Part shown: positions 47,903 to 56,292 of the stretch, piece after piece
Layout of the letters: every line of letters begins with the position of its first letter
How positions within the stretch are numbered: the stretch's first letter is position 1
DNA from: Bacillota bacterium
Lineage (GTDB): Bacteria; Bacillota; Clostridia; Christensenellales; SZUA-584
Assembly: GCA_023436115.1 (NCBI GenBank)
Contig: JAEZKQ010000014.1
Coordinates: 1-64,000, forward strand
Reading direction: 5' to 3'
DNA length: 64,000 bases
Program-made: the position numbers and the translations under genes
The notes under the pieces: model-generated
The model's database searches: none
What the model was told of the DNA's origin: nothing
The model's input: the letters and a program-made list of their open reading frames with translations, nothing else

Positions 47903-49324
47903 TTACTGTGTTTTTTTAAGAATATCCGGCGTTTTTACACGGCCTTTTGTGAGCGAAGCGGCCATTGCAGCCAGCGCGATGATACTCGCAACAATAAATG
48001 TGAAGCGCAGTGCATAGATGAAAGCGGCCTTTTGGGCGATCATGGCGGAGAGCCCTTCCGCGCTTGCGGCGGGAGCGCGTCCTGAAAACAATGTAAAAAG
48101 AGCACCCGAGAGCCCGACGCCAAAAACCATGCCCATATTGCGCGCAGTCGCAAGCATACCCGATGCCACGCCGCGGCTTTCCGACGGTACACTGCCCATC
48201 AAAGCAGTGTTGTTGGGCGTTTGAAACAGTCCGGAGCCAAAGCCAGTGACTGCCATCGCCATAACGATATACCAATTGGGTGTGTCCACATCGAGCCGGC
48301 TTAAAAGGAACAGCCCGACTGCCATGATACCCATGCCCGCAGAGCTTAATAGCCTTGTATCGGAGCGATCCGCAATCACGCCCGCAAGCGGTGCAACGAG
48401 CAGCGCAGACAGCGGCATGGGGATATACAGCAGCCCCGCCATGGCGGGCTCATATAGGCGCACTGTCTGCAAATAGAATGGCGCTAAAAAGACCATGATA
48501 TATTGTGCCATATAGTTAAAAACAGCGGCGGCCAAGCTTGCCGAAAAAACGCGTCTGCGAAAGAGACTTAAGTCGAGTATCGGGTGAGTGGAACGTTTTT
48601 CAAACCGTATAAAGATGGCGGCGATGAGAAGACCGCCCGTGAGCATAGCCACAAACAGCGTGGTGTCCATACCATTACCCACCTGATCGAGCGATAATAG
48701 TATGAGCGACAGCGCGGCAAATATCATGATGCTGCCCGGTATGTCCATACGCATGCTTGGTTTTCTGCGGTCTGCCGGAATATACTTGGCGGCCATGGCG
48801 ATACCGATAATGCCCACGGGGATATTGATAAAAAATATGCTTTGCCACCCGAACGCACTGGTGAGCGCGCCGCCCAGCACAGGGCCTGTGGACAGCGCGA
48901 CGGCGACAGCTACCGCGTTGACGCTGAAAGCCCGACCGCGATGCTCCGCCGCTACGTTGTGTGTAATGATAGCGGAATTCGTCGCGAACATCATACCCGC
49001 ACCCAGCGCCTGCACGACGCGCAGCCCGATCAGCATTTCCACACTTGTCGCAAAACCGCACAGCGCCGAACCGACGGTAAATATGGCAAAGCCCCAGATA
49101 TACACCTTTTTCTGGCCGTAAAGATCCGACAGGCGGCCAAAGAACAGCAGCACGCTGCTGACCACGATCAGATAGGCCGTCACCACCCATTCCACCATGG
49201 AAAGCGGGACGTTATAATGGGCTTGAATCACAGGGTTCGCGATGTTGACCACGCTGGCATCGAGCGCCGACATAAACGTGCCCAGCGCGACCGAGAACAG
49301 CATCAGCCCCTTCTTTTGCTTCAT
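47903..49324 (-). CDS. MFS drug-efflux transporter (DHA2, 14 helices)
   Basis: A 473-residue proton antiporter of the EmrB/QacA type. First helix LMLFSVALGTFMSALDASVVNIANPVI with the D-A-S-V-V-N-I-A-x-P motif of the 14-helix branch, then GRLSDLYGQKKVYIWG (motif A) and GPVLGGAL (motif C). It exports toxic compounds, and substrates are not predictable. Start at 49324 follows AAGGAAAT; the frame is open to 49471. Monocistronic, with no regulator gene next to it. Confidence 0.93.
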   Translation of the reverse strand: MKQKKGLMLFSVALGTFMSALDASVVNIANPVIQAHYNVPLSMVEWVVTAYLIVVSSVLLFFGRLSDLYGQKKVYIWGFAIFTVGSALCGFATSVEMLIGLRVVQALGAGMMFATNSAIITHNVAAEHRGRAFSVNAVAVAVALSTGPVLGGALTSAFGWQSIFFINIPVGIIGIAMAAKYIPADRRKPSMRMDIPGSIMIFAALSLILLSLDQVGNGMDTTLFVAMLTGGLLIAAIFIRFEKRSTHPILDLSLFRRRVFSASLAAAVFNYMAQYIMVFLAPFYLQTVRLYEPAMAGLLYIPMPLSALLVAPLAGVIADRSDTRLLSSAGMGIMAVGLFLLSRLDVDTPNWYIVMAMAVTGFGSGLFQTPNNTALMGSVPSESRGVASGMLATARNMGMVFGVGLSGALFTLFSGRAPAASAEGLSAMIAQKAAFIYALRFTFIVASIIALAAMAASLTKGRVKTPDILKKTQ

Positions 49325-49542
49325 TATGTCATTTCCTTGCTTTATATAGTCTTTCGAATTAAAAACATAAGCATCCGCGCTGATCTTGTCAAGTTGCGCG
49401 GCTTTATGGATAGTATTTGCGCGGTCATGCGTATGAATGCGCAGATTTTTGCACGCGAAGTGAATCAACATTAATGATTGTATGGATATGCAATATAGTG
49501 CTATAATGTGGTAATTGATGCAATCATTTTTAGGAGAAAATC

Positions 49543-50484
49543 ATGATATTAAGCGAATTTAGCGCACAGATGCAAGTCCAGCAGCAGGGAATGGCACGTC
49601 TTAAGAAGATCGATGCCATCATCGCACAACTGGAAAACGAAAAGGCGGCTCTGGAGAGCAAACTAAAGACGCTGCAAGAAACGCTCGCCAAAGAAAATTT
49701 TGACCTTTATAAGCTGGAAAACAAAAATCTTGCCGCGCTTTTTTATTCGCTGATTGGGACGCTGGATAAGCATATGGATAAAGAGCGAAAGGAAGCCGCC
49801 GCCGCAAAACTTAAGCACGATCAGGCTGTCAGCGAATTGGCCGATGTTATAGCGCAGATCGAAAAACTCAACTATGAACGCTTTTCCTATATTGACTGCA
49901 AGAAAAAATATAATGATTTTTACGCGCTTAAAAAACAAGAACTGCTTATGCAAAACAGTGAAACGGCCAGAGACATTATGGCGCTGGAGGAGAAAATAAA
50001 CGCCTCAAAGATTAAACTTAAAGAAATCGATGAAGCGATATTTGCCGGAAAGCGCGTTATGGACAGCCTAAATAACGCCTATGATGAATTGGGCAGAGCG
50101 GAAAACTGGGGCGTTTGGGACATGGCGGGCGGCGGACTGATAAGCGGAATCGCGAAGCATGGACATATCGATAACGCGATGGGTGATATTGAACAGGTGA
50201 GAAAGCGAATGCTGGCGTTTAAATCGGAGCTTTGCGATATCAAGCTAGGCGACGAGTTTGGCATTCATATCAGTGAAACGGCAAGGTTTGCGGATGTCTT
50301 TTTTGACGGACTGATTTCCGACTGGTTTGTACAGGCGCAGATCAATGAATCTCAGAGCAGTGTCGTGAACGCGAAAAGCAGGGTCAGCGCGGTTCTTGGA
50401 AAGCTGGAGCTGATGCAGCGCCAGGAGAATATCCATATTGAAAGCCTGCAAAAGCAGCTTAGCGGCATCGTAATAAACGGATAA
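49543..50484 (+). CDS. Coiled-coil protein of unknown function
   Basis: A 313-residue soluble, mostly helical protein that I do not recognise. Long heptad stretches (KIDAIIAQLENEKAALESKLKTLQETLAKENFDLYKLENKN; later ALEEKINASKIKLKEIDEAIF) suggest coiled coils around residues 20-60 and 80-175. The middle (GRAENWGVWDMAGGGLISGIAKHGHIDNAMGDI) is Gly-rich and seems a conserved core. No membrane or export signal. AGGAGA precedes the ATG. It stands between an MFS gene and a DUF3795-like gene with no clear link. Confidence 0.72.
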   Translation: MILSEFSAQMQVQQQGMARLKKIDAIIAQLENEKAALESKLKTLQETLAKENFDLYKLENKNLAALFYSLIGTLDKHMDKERKEAAAAKLKHDQAVSELADVIAQIEKLNYERFSYIDCKKKYNDFYALKKQELLMQNSETARDIMALEEKINASKIKLKEIDEAIFAGKRVMDSLNNAYDELGRAENWGVWDMAGGGLISGIAKHGHIDNAMGDIEQVRKRMLAFKSELCDIKLGDEFGIHISETARFADVFFDGLISDWFVQAQINESQSSVVNAKSRVSAVLGKLELMQRQENIHIESLQKQLSGIVING

Positions 50485-50604
50485 AGCAAATCTGGTGCTG
50501 CTAGTCATCATCCATACAGTGAAAACGTGCAAAAGTAGCAGTGTCATGCCACAGGGAACGGCAAATTCCCGCCGAATAGCGACTAAACATAAAGGAGAAA
50601 CGAC

Positions 50605-50883
50605 ATGATAAATCCCTGCGGGTGCGACTGCGCAGATTGCAGTCAGTTCCGTGACACATGCGAAGGTTGCAGAGAAATTACGGGGAAGGTGTATTGGGCG
50701 GCGTATGTGGGCAGTGATGTCTGCCCGATCTATAGCTGCTGCAGCGGAAACGGCTATGACCACTGCGGTCAATGCGGCGATCTGCCCTGCCATATCTATT
50801 TTGACACACAAGACCCTGGGATGACGAAGGAACAGCACGAAGCGGACGTGAAAGCGCGCACCGCCCGTCTCAAAGCGATATAA
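50605..50883 (+). CDS. Cysteine-rich DUF3795-like protein
   Basis: A 92-residue protein rich in Cys pairs: NPCGCDCADCSQF, CEGCREITG, DVCPIYSCC, HCGQCGDLPCHIYF. Four or more CxxC-like groups suggest binding of zinc or an iron-sulfur centre. It resembles DUF3795 proteins, common in clostridia and methanogens, without known function. AAAGGAG precedes the ATG at 50605. Single gene between two unrelated units. Confidence 0.85.
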   Translation: MINPCGCDCADCSQFRDTCEGCREITGKVYWAAYVGSDVCPIYSCCSGNGYDHCGQCGDLPCHIYFDTQDPGMTKEQHEADVKARTARLKAI

Positions 50884-50912
50884 CCATGCCATAAGGGGGC
50901 TGTAAACGGTAA

Positions 50913-52259
50913 CTACATAAAGCGGATGTTTTTGGACAGACTGCGTATGCTCTTTTGCCGCGCGTCGTCCATACTGCCGATGTGCTTTTTAAGCGTGCCG
51001 CGCCAAAGCGCTTCGGCGTCGTTTGTGTGCAGCGTGTCCGACGGGTATTCGCGGCACAGGTGCAGCAGCATCGCCAATGCGTCGTCCCCCAGCGTTTGCA
51101 ATACGGCGGTTAAATCCGCCGCGGTCAGGCAGCGCGCTTCAAACAGATCCACCATATCCGCGATGGATTTCACGTGCTGTTTGACGAGCGCGACGCGGTC
51201 TTCGGGGAATCGGCACTCGGTGATATCGGCTGTGACAACGCGGAACTGCTCGTCGCTCATGCGCGGGGCGTCGCGGAACAGCACAGGCGCGGGTGCGGCT
51301 TTGATGGTCAGAAACACGCGGGAGAGCGTGCCCGTTTGCAGCGCGTTGCGTACAGACGGTGCGAGCAGTGCCGCCGCGTCTGAGGCGTAGCACGTTGTCG
51401 CCGTGTCCTGAATGCCCAGCCCCTTGCAGAGTGCTTCGGCGGTGGCGCGCAGCAGCCGTTTGAGCGGCGCGGCCGTGAGCTCGCTCAGTCGCTCTCTCAG
51501 CAAAGCGCGGTCTTGGGACGATAACGATAATGAGTCGGGGCGGCGCTGACAAAGCAGTGCGCCCATCGCGTTGGTCAGCACGAGCAAGAATATGTTCACG
51601 GGCGCTTCAATGCCGCCACTCGTCCTCAGCAGACCGTTGATCTCGTCCGCGCTCCAGCGGCGCGTGAAGCTGTCTTCAATCTTTAGGCGCTTTATATACC
51701 GTGCGATGAATTCGATGCCCACCGAATCGTCCATAGGCACAGCGGTGGGGTAGTCGATGAGGCCGGGGGTGTCATGCGCCGCGTCGTATACGTGGTACGC
51801 GCTGAAAAAGGTGCCCAGACCCTCATGCAGTGTGGCGGTCCATGTACGGCTTTGCAGCGGCATGCTTTGGGATAACAGTGCAGCATATTGCGCTTTGGTC
51901 TTTTCCAATAGCTCTCGTAGTTGCGTCTGTCCCCGGTCAAAAAGTCTGCGAATGGGCGTGCCGCGCAGTGCTGCCAGCGCCGCGTCTGCGGTGGGCAGCC
52001 GTTTGAGCGTATGTGCAATGCTGTACGACGCGCATGCCATAAGGCTTTGCGCCGTTTCCACGCGTACCGATGTGCTCGCGCCCGCCGTGTAGCGCATTGC
52101 CATGAACTCCAGTACCTCCAGCAGCTGCCGCCGAATGCTGCGCTGCTCGGCTTCGCTCAGCAGGCCGTGCTGCGTCGCCAGCTGCAGCAGCGATTCCAGC
52201 CAATGCGCGTTGTTTAGCTGCGCTTTGCTGATGGTACTGCGTGATATGAGCTTATTCAT
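50913..52259 (-). CDS. DUF6179-like protein, partner of DUF6323
   Basis: A 448-residue soluble, helical protein. Resembles the clostridial DUF6179 family, regularly encoded next to a DUF6323 protein, as here. Parts seen: LLQLATQHGLLSEAEQRSIRRQLLEVLEFMAMRYTAGASTSV, a central FSAYHVYDAAHDTPGLIDYP with a YD-x-H-D pattern, and a C-terminal SLSKNIRF. No catalytic motif, membrane helix or signal peptide. Start at 52259, eight bases inside the end of the DUF6323 gene, so they are translated together; the frame is open to 52382. Function unknown. Confidence 0.78.
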   Translation of the reverse strand: MNKLISRSTISKAQLNNAHWLESLLQLATQHGLLSEAEQRSIRRQLLEVLEFMAMRYTAGASTSVRVETAQSLMACASYSIAHTLKRLPTADAALAALRGTPIRRLFDRGQTQLRELLEKTKAQYAALLSQSMPLQSRTWTATLHEGLGTFFSAYHVYDAAHDTPGLIDYPTAVPMDDSVGIEFIARYIKRLKIEDSFTRRWSADEINGLLRTSGGIEAPVNIFLLVLTNAMGALLCQRRPDSLSLSSQDRALLRERLSELTAAPLKRLLRATAEALCKGLGIQDTATTCYASDAAALLAPSVRNALQTGTLSRVFLTIKAAPAPVLFRDAPRMSDEQFRVVTADITECRFPEDRVALVKQHVKSIADMVDLFEARCLTAADLTAVLQTLGDDALAMLLHLCREYPSDTLHTNDAEALWRGTLKKHIGSMDDARQKSIRSLSKNIRFM

Positions 52260-52731
52260 CGTATTCCTCATAATCATCGTCGTGCTGCGGAAGGATATCC
52301 TCGCCGAAGCGTATGCGCCGCGATACCGCAGAGAGTATGTCTTCGCGCAGCAGATCGGCTGAGCCTTGGCAGGAGGTATCAAAATGCCGCCGCATCAGCG
52401 CGATCAGCTCGTCGTCGTCCAGTTCGTCCAGCGTTTCAGTCTTGTACTCATAAAACGTTTCCACGAGCAGATGCAGCGTGTCGATGTAGCTGTCGTCAGC
52501 GAGATAGGGCGAGTCTGCAAAGGCCAGTATGATCTTGGGCAGTGCGCCGCCCGCAAATTCCACGCGTCCTGCATTTTTGAGCGCCTGTGTGCGCGTTAGC
52601 ACCAGCGCTTTCGCGTCCGCTTCCGACAGCTTGATGCCATAGCGCGCGGTGATCGCGTTGCAGGCCACGATATCAGCCACGGCGATGCTCTTTGTCTGAC
52701 CACCAAGGATCAGTGAATTCTTTTCTTTCAT
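52252..52731 (-). CDS. DUF6323-like protein, partner of DUF6179
   Basis: A 159-residue soluble protein similar to DUF6323: YGIKLSEADAKALVLTRTQALKNAGRVEFAGGALPKIILAFADSPYLADDSYIDTLHLLVETFYEYKTETLDELDDDELIALMRRHFDTSCQGSADLL. The acidic tail (HDDDYEEYDE) is long. Start at 52731 has GGAGGC just before it. It overlaps the DUF6179 gene and is first in the pair. Always paired with DUF6179 as far as I know, which suggests a shared role; that role is unknown to me. Confidence 0.78.
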   Translation of the reverse strand: MKEKNSLILGGQTKSIAVADIVACNAITARYGIKLSEADAKALVLTRTQALKNAGRVEFAGGALPKIILAFADSPYLADDSYIDTLHLLVETFYEYKTETLDELDDDELIALMRRHFDTSCQGSADLLREDILSAVSRRIRFGEDILPQHDDDYEEYDE

Positions 52732-52763
52732 ATTTGCCTCCAAAAATATATCTGCAAAGGGTA

Positions 52764-52792
52764 TTGACAAAAGCCCGAATTTATGCTACAAT
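52764..52792 (+). promoter_or_regulatory. Upstream promoter of the zinc-ribbon gene
   Basis: TTGACA (52764-52769), 17-base spacer, TACAAT (52787-52792); it would give a leader of about 185 bases. Confidence 0.65.
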
Positions 52793-52921
52793 AAATGTGT
52801 AATATGTAAATAAATAGCACAATCCCGTAAATTATAATATAACATTTTCCGTGTCCGCGGTCAATGCTTTTTTTATTCTCCGTAGAAACACGAAACAAAC
52901 ATATAAATAGCATAAATGACC

Positions 52922-52950
52922 TTGCCACCGATGTTGGAAAGAGGTACAAT
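52922..52950 (+). promoter_or_regulatory. Near promoter of the zinc-ribbon gene
   Basis: TTGCCA (52922-52927), 17-base spacer, TACAAT (52945-52950), closest to the ATG at 52984. Confidence 0.65.
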
Positions 52951-52983
52951 TTAACATATATTCATAAAAGGGGGTGCGGTTCC

Positions 52984-53475
52984 ATGAGCGATTTTTTAAG
53001 CGGCCTAGGTGGATTGATTAAGGGTATGCAGCCCTTGATGGGTGAAGAGATTCAAAAAGACGCGTCGATGAACGCCTTTTTGCTGCAAAACGAAGTGAAC
53101 GAGCTGCGCAACAAAAAGCGTGATGTGCTCGCCAGAATCGGGCAGTCTGTTTATGAAGCGCGCACGCGCATAGGCGGCTACGGAGAATTTGCGCCGCTTT
53201 GCGAGGAAGCGGAAGCGATCGACAAGCAGCTGGGCATCAAGCAGGCTGAGATGGATGCAGCAAAAAAGGCGGCGGAAGAAAAACAGCAGGCTCAGGAGCG
53301 TGAGAGGCTGGCACGTACGTGCCCCAATTGCGGCAGCGAGAATGAGCCGGGCGTCAAGTTTTGCAGCGAGTGCGGCACGAAGCTGGGCCAGCCCCAGTCG
53401 AGCAACTGCCCGCAGTGCGGGGCAGCTTTAAAGCCGGGCGTGAAGTTCTGCGGAGACTGCGGCACACGATTATAA
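52984..53475 (+). CDS. Coiled-coil protein with two C-terminal zinc ribbons
   Basis: A 163-residue protein. Residues 1-105 are helical with a coiled coil (FLLQNEVNELRNKKRDVLARIGQSV, QLGIKQAEMDAAKKAAEEKQQAQER). The C-terminus has two zinc ribbons: TCPNCGSENEPGVKFCSECG and NCPQCGAALKPGVKFCGDCG, each with two CxxC knuckles. Such ribbons act in protein or nucleic-acid contact; no enzyme domain is present. Start at 52984 follows AGGGGG. Two promoters lie upstream. Role unknown; it does not appear coupled to the DUF6179 pair, which is on the other strand. Confidence 0.83.
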   Translation: MSDFLSGLGGLIKGMQPLMGEEIQKDASMNAFLLQNEVNELRNKKRDVLARIGQSVYEARTRIGGYGEFAPLCEEAEAIDKQLGIKQAEMDAAKKAAEEKQQAQERERLARTCPNCGSENEPGVKFCSECGTKLGQPQSSNCPQCGAALKPGVKFCGDCGTRL

Positions 53476-53488
53476 TAGTTATACGAAG

Positions 53489-53527
53489 ACAGCACCTTTA
53501 AAGCTCTACTTTGGGGTGCTTTCTTTA
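53489..53527 (+). terminator. Terminator of the zinc-ribbon gene
   Basis: AGCACC (53491-53496) / GGTGCT (53515-53520), then TTCTTT. Confidence 0.65.
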
Positions 53528-53566
53528 CGCATAGCCTGCGCTTTACTGGCAAATCAAACATCTGAA

Positions 53567-53600
53567 TAAAAAGAGGAGCCGTCGAAAGCTCCTCTTATAA
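53567..53600 (-). terminator. Terminator of the lipoprotein gene
   Basis: On the minus strand AAGAGGAGC / GCTCCTCTT, then a T run. Confidence 0.85.
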
Positions 53601-53665
53601 ACATCTTACTATTCTTAGCTGATGTCGTGCCCGTGACGGCATCTGCTTACATCTTAACCGTCGAA

Positions 53666-54262
53666 TTAAGCGATGAGTTCGCCATCGTCAAATGTATCAT
53701 CTCCGGCTGTTTCGCCTTCGCCTGTTTCGCCGTTAGCCGTATCCTCTCCGGTCGTTTCTTCGGGAGTGTCACTGTCCGGATCATCCTCGGCCGGGTCTGC
53801 CATAACGCGTTTCATCACGGTCACGCTGTTGTCTGCCTGTTTGGACTGCAGCGTGTTTTCATCCTGAATCTCGTAAACGGTCTGGCTTTCGCCCGCTGTG
53901 AGTGTCAGCAGGTTTTGCGCCACGGTATATATGCCCTGCCCGAGAACAGCGTCTTTCGCATTATAGACAAAGTAGGTGCCTTCGGGAAGCAATTCCAGTG
54001 TGAAGTCTGAACCCAGCCCCTGCATTTCGCCCTGGCTGACCGTATCGCCGTTGGAATCGATGAGCTGATCCACATACCAGCTGCCCGAAAAATCGATGCC
54101 GGCATAATCGGGCGGTGTTGTGGGCGTCGGGGTTTGCTCTGGCGTTGCCTCGGCAATAGCCGGGCTGTCTGTGGGCAGCGTCTCCAGAACTTCGCCTGCG
54201 CCTGAGCACGCGCTAAGCACCAGAACAAGCGCTGCGACGAGTATGATTAAATATCTTTTCAT
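53666..54262 (-). CDS. Small lipoprotein, probable partner of the wall hydrolase
   Basis: A 198-residue exported lipoprotein: MKRYLIILVAALVLVLSACSG (lipobox LSAC). A Thr/Pro-rich linker is followed by a folded domain reading like a lipocalin-type small barrel: FSGSWYVDQLIDSNGDTVSQGEMQG, FTLELLPEGTYFVYNAKDAVLGQGIYTVAQNLLTLT, TVYEIQDENTLQSKQADNSVTVMKRV, with a long acidic Glu/Asp/Thr tail. No known family. It starts 37 bases after the NlpC/P60 gene on the same strand, so it is probably in its transcript and may help at the wall. Confidence 0.8.
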   Translation of the reverse strand: MKRYLIILVAALVLVLSACSGAGEVLETLPTDSPAIAEATPEQTPTPTTPPDYAGIDFSGSWYVDQLIDSNGDTVSQGEMQGLGSDFTLELLPEGTYFVYNAKDAVLGQGIYTVAQNLLTLTAGESQTVYEIQDENTLQSKQADNSVTVMKRVMADPAEDDPDSDTPEETTGEDTANGETGEGETAGDDTFDDGELIA

Positions 54263-54299
54263 TAGCAGTTTTCCTTTAGTTTAGATTCGGTATTGGCCT

Positions 54300-56027
54300 T
54301 TAGAATACGCGGTAGGCACAGATAAAGTTTCTCTTACTCCAAGACCCCGTGCAAGACCGATGGACCACCTTACCTTTGCTGGATGATGCGTCGATCATCA
54401 TGCCTTTACCCGCATAGATCGCGACATGGCCCTTAAAGCAGATGATATCGCCGCGTTTCATGTCGTCCATGCTGTCAATTCTGGTGTATTTTGTGTTTTT
54501 AGCCCATGTGCCGGATGTCATATAGCCTTGTTTAACGCCGACCTGATTGAGGCACCAGTAGACGAAGCCGGAGCAGTCGAACGAATTTGGGCCCTTAGCG
54601 CCACGCACATATTTGCTGCCCAGTTTTGACTTTGCCACCGATATGAACGAATCCACGTTTGCGCCGGTTACTTTTGCGCCGCTGCCGGACGAGCCGCTGC
54701 TACCGCTGCCGGACGAGCCGCTGCTGCCGCTTGAACCGCTGCTGCCGCTGCTTCCCGATGAGCCGCCCGAGTATTTTTTGGCCTTAGAGGACATGAGCTT
54801 ATTCATCGTGTTGGCGCCCACCTTGCCATCCACGTTTAATTTATTGGTTTTCTGGAATTTGCGCACCGCTTCGTCGGTATCCGAACCGAAGTAGCCGGTC
54901 ACCTTTCTTAAATAGCCAAGCTCTTTAAGCCGCGCTTGAACGTTGGTCACGTCATCGCCCTTTGCGCCGACCGCCAGCGCGTTGCCCTGCGCGTCGTCCG
55001 ACATCAGCATGTCCCTTGTGGCCGGCCCGATATAGCCGTCCGCGATAAGGCCGCTGGCTTCCTGAAAGCGCTTGACGGCGGCTTTTGTATCATCGCCAAA
55101 TGTGCCGTCCGGTTCGGTCGTTAGATATCCGAGGTGCTGAAGCCGCTGCTGATAGCTTAGAATCTCGGGGCTCTGTTCGCCGTAGGAATAGGAATTTGGC
55201 TTTGCGTCCTCAGAATAAAGCATTTCACGCGTATCCGCGCCCACCTTACCGTCTTCAGCCAAACCGTTAAGCTTTTGAAATTTCTTAACTGATGCTTCGG
55301 TGTCCGTGCCGAAATAAGAGGTGACCTTGTCGATATAGCCAAGCTCGTAAAGACGCTGCTGGAGCTCACTGACATCCGTGTTTTCTGCGCCTATTGTGAT
55401 GGTGTAGACCTTTGCTTCATCAGACATGAGCAGATCGTAGGTTTGCTGATCCACTGTGCCGGTAACGGGCAAGGCGTGCTGCTGCTGGAAAAGCTGGACA
55501 GCATCCTTGGTGATCTCTTCGTAAACGTCGCCCGGCTCGTCGTCGTCCATAAAGTCAAGTTCCATAAGCCGCTCCTGAATTTCCATGACCACCGCGGCTT
55601 GCATGCCTTCGGTGATGGATAATGCTGTATAGACCGGTACGGCTAATGTGGCACTGCCTTCGGGCGGCGTCGTGGGGATCAAAAGATCACCCGCGGCCAA
55701 TAAATTGTCTGTTGTGGCAATAAAACTGTCATCGGCTGCCGCCGCTTTACCTTCTGTAACAGGAAGCGCCTCGGCGGTACCACCGATTGTGGCGGCAAGC
55801 ACGACGATCAGCGCCGTAACAACCAGCACACCTGAGGCCACAATGGACAGCCTTTTTATACTTTTCACACGCAACGATCTTTTGCGTGTACTCCTTCTGT
55901 AAATCGTGCCGGGATCCGGCGTTTCATTGGGGGTGCTTTGCGCCTTCCCGGAATGCCGCAGCAAGACAATCATCCTTTTGAACAAGCGCTTGACACTGAT
56001 GCTCATTTTCTTCGTATGTTTTTTCAT
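54300..56027 (-). CDS. NlpC/P60 cell-wall hydrolase with four peptidoglycan-binding repeats
   Basis: A 575-residue membrane-anchored wall enzyme. A basic cytoplasmic N-terminus (about 1-62), one membrane helix (SIVASGVLVVTALIVVLAATI), four peptidoglycan-binding-1 repeats (about 150-212, 220-283, 290-352, 360-420; each with RLxxLGYxx...FQxxxGLxxDGxxGxxT pattern), a Ser/Gly linker (about 430-455) and an NlpC/P60 peptidase (460-575). Catalytic Cys is in SFDCSGFVYWCL and His in GHVAIYAGKGMMIDASS. It cuts peptide stems of peptidoglycan, perhaps in spore or septum remodelling. It is large for the class because of the four repeats. The lipoprotein gene follows. Confidence 0.94.
   Translation of the reverse strand: MKKHTKKMSISVKRLFKRMIVLLRHSGKAQSTPNETPDPGTIYRRSTRKRSLRVKSIKRLSIVASGVLVVTALIVVLAATIGGTAEALPVTEGKAAAADDSFIATTDNLLAAGDLLIPTTPPEGSATLAVPVYTALSITEGMQAAVVMEIQERLMELDFMDDDEPGDVYEEITKDAVQLFQQQHALPVTGTVDQQTYDLLMSDEAKVYTITIGAENTDVSELQQRLYELGYIDKVTSYFGTDTEASVKKFQKLNGLAEDGKVGADTREMLYSEDAKPNSYSYGEQSPEILSYQQRLQHLGYLTTEPDGTFGDDTKAAVKRFQEASGLIADGYIGPATRDMLMSDDAQGNALAVGAKGDDVTNVQARLKELGYLRKVTGYFGSDTDEAVRKFQKTNKLNVDGKVGANTMNKLMSSKAKKYSGGSSGSSGSSGSSGSSGSSGSGSSGSSGSGAKVTGANVDSFISVAKSKLGSKYVRGAKGPNSFDCSGFVYWCLNQVGVKQGYMTSGTWAKNTKYTRIDSMDDMKRGDIICFKGHVAIYAGKGMMIDASSSKGKVVHRSCTGSWSKRNFICAYRVF
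54675..54785 (-). repeat. Ser/Gly linker repeat in the NlpC/P60 gene
   Basis: Tandem GGSSGSS-type codons (reverse complement shows repeated CCGCTGCCGGA-type units). Low complexity; likely to vary in length. Confidence 0.75.
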
Positions 56028-56292
56028 TTGTTCACCCTCAATCTACATTATTGAACATTTTGGTAATCGGCTGAGAAACAAGAACCGCTTAATCAAGTGA
56101 AAGCTTCATCTTTATCTTAGCAGATAAAGATCATAATCGCAATACTTATGTAACAATTTCGTAATTTATTTGTTTTATTTTATGCCAGTTTAGGCTTTAT
56201 ATACAAAAAGCATCCACTATTTTGGGAGAATACCATTGTAAAAAACATGCGGACACAATTTTTCGGCATAAAAGCAGGCCATTTTCTCATGC
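56028..56292. other. Intergenic stretch upstream of the wall hydrolase
   Basis: No gene. It holds a perfect 9-6-9 inverted repeat, ATCTTTATC (56108-56116) and GATAAAGAT (56123-56131), which could be a regulator site for the wall hydrolase gene. No clean promoter pair was settled. Confidence 0.5.
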
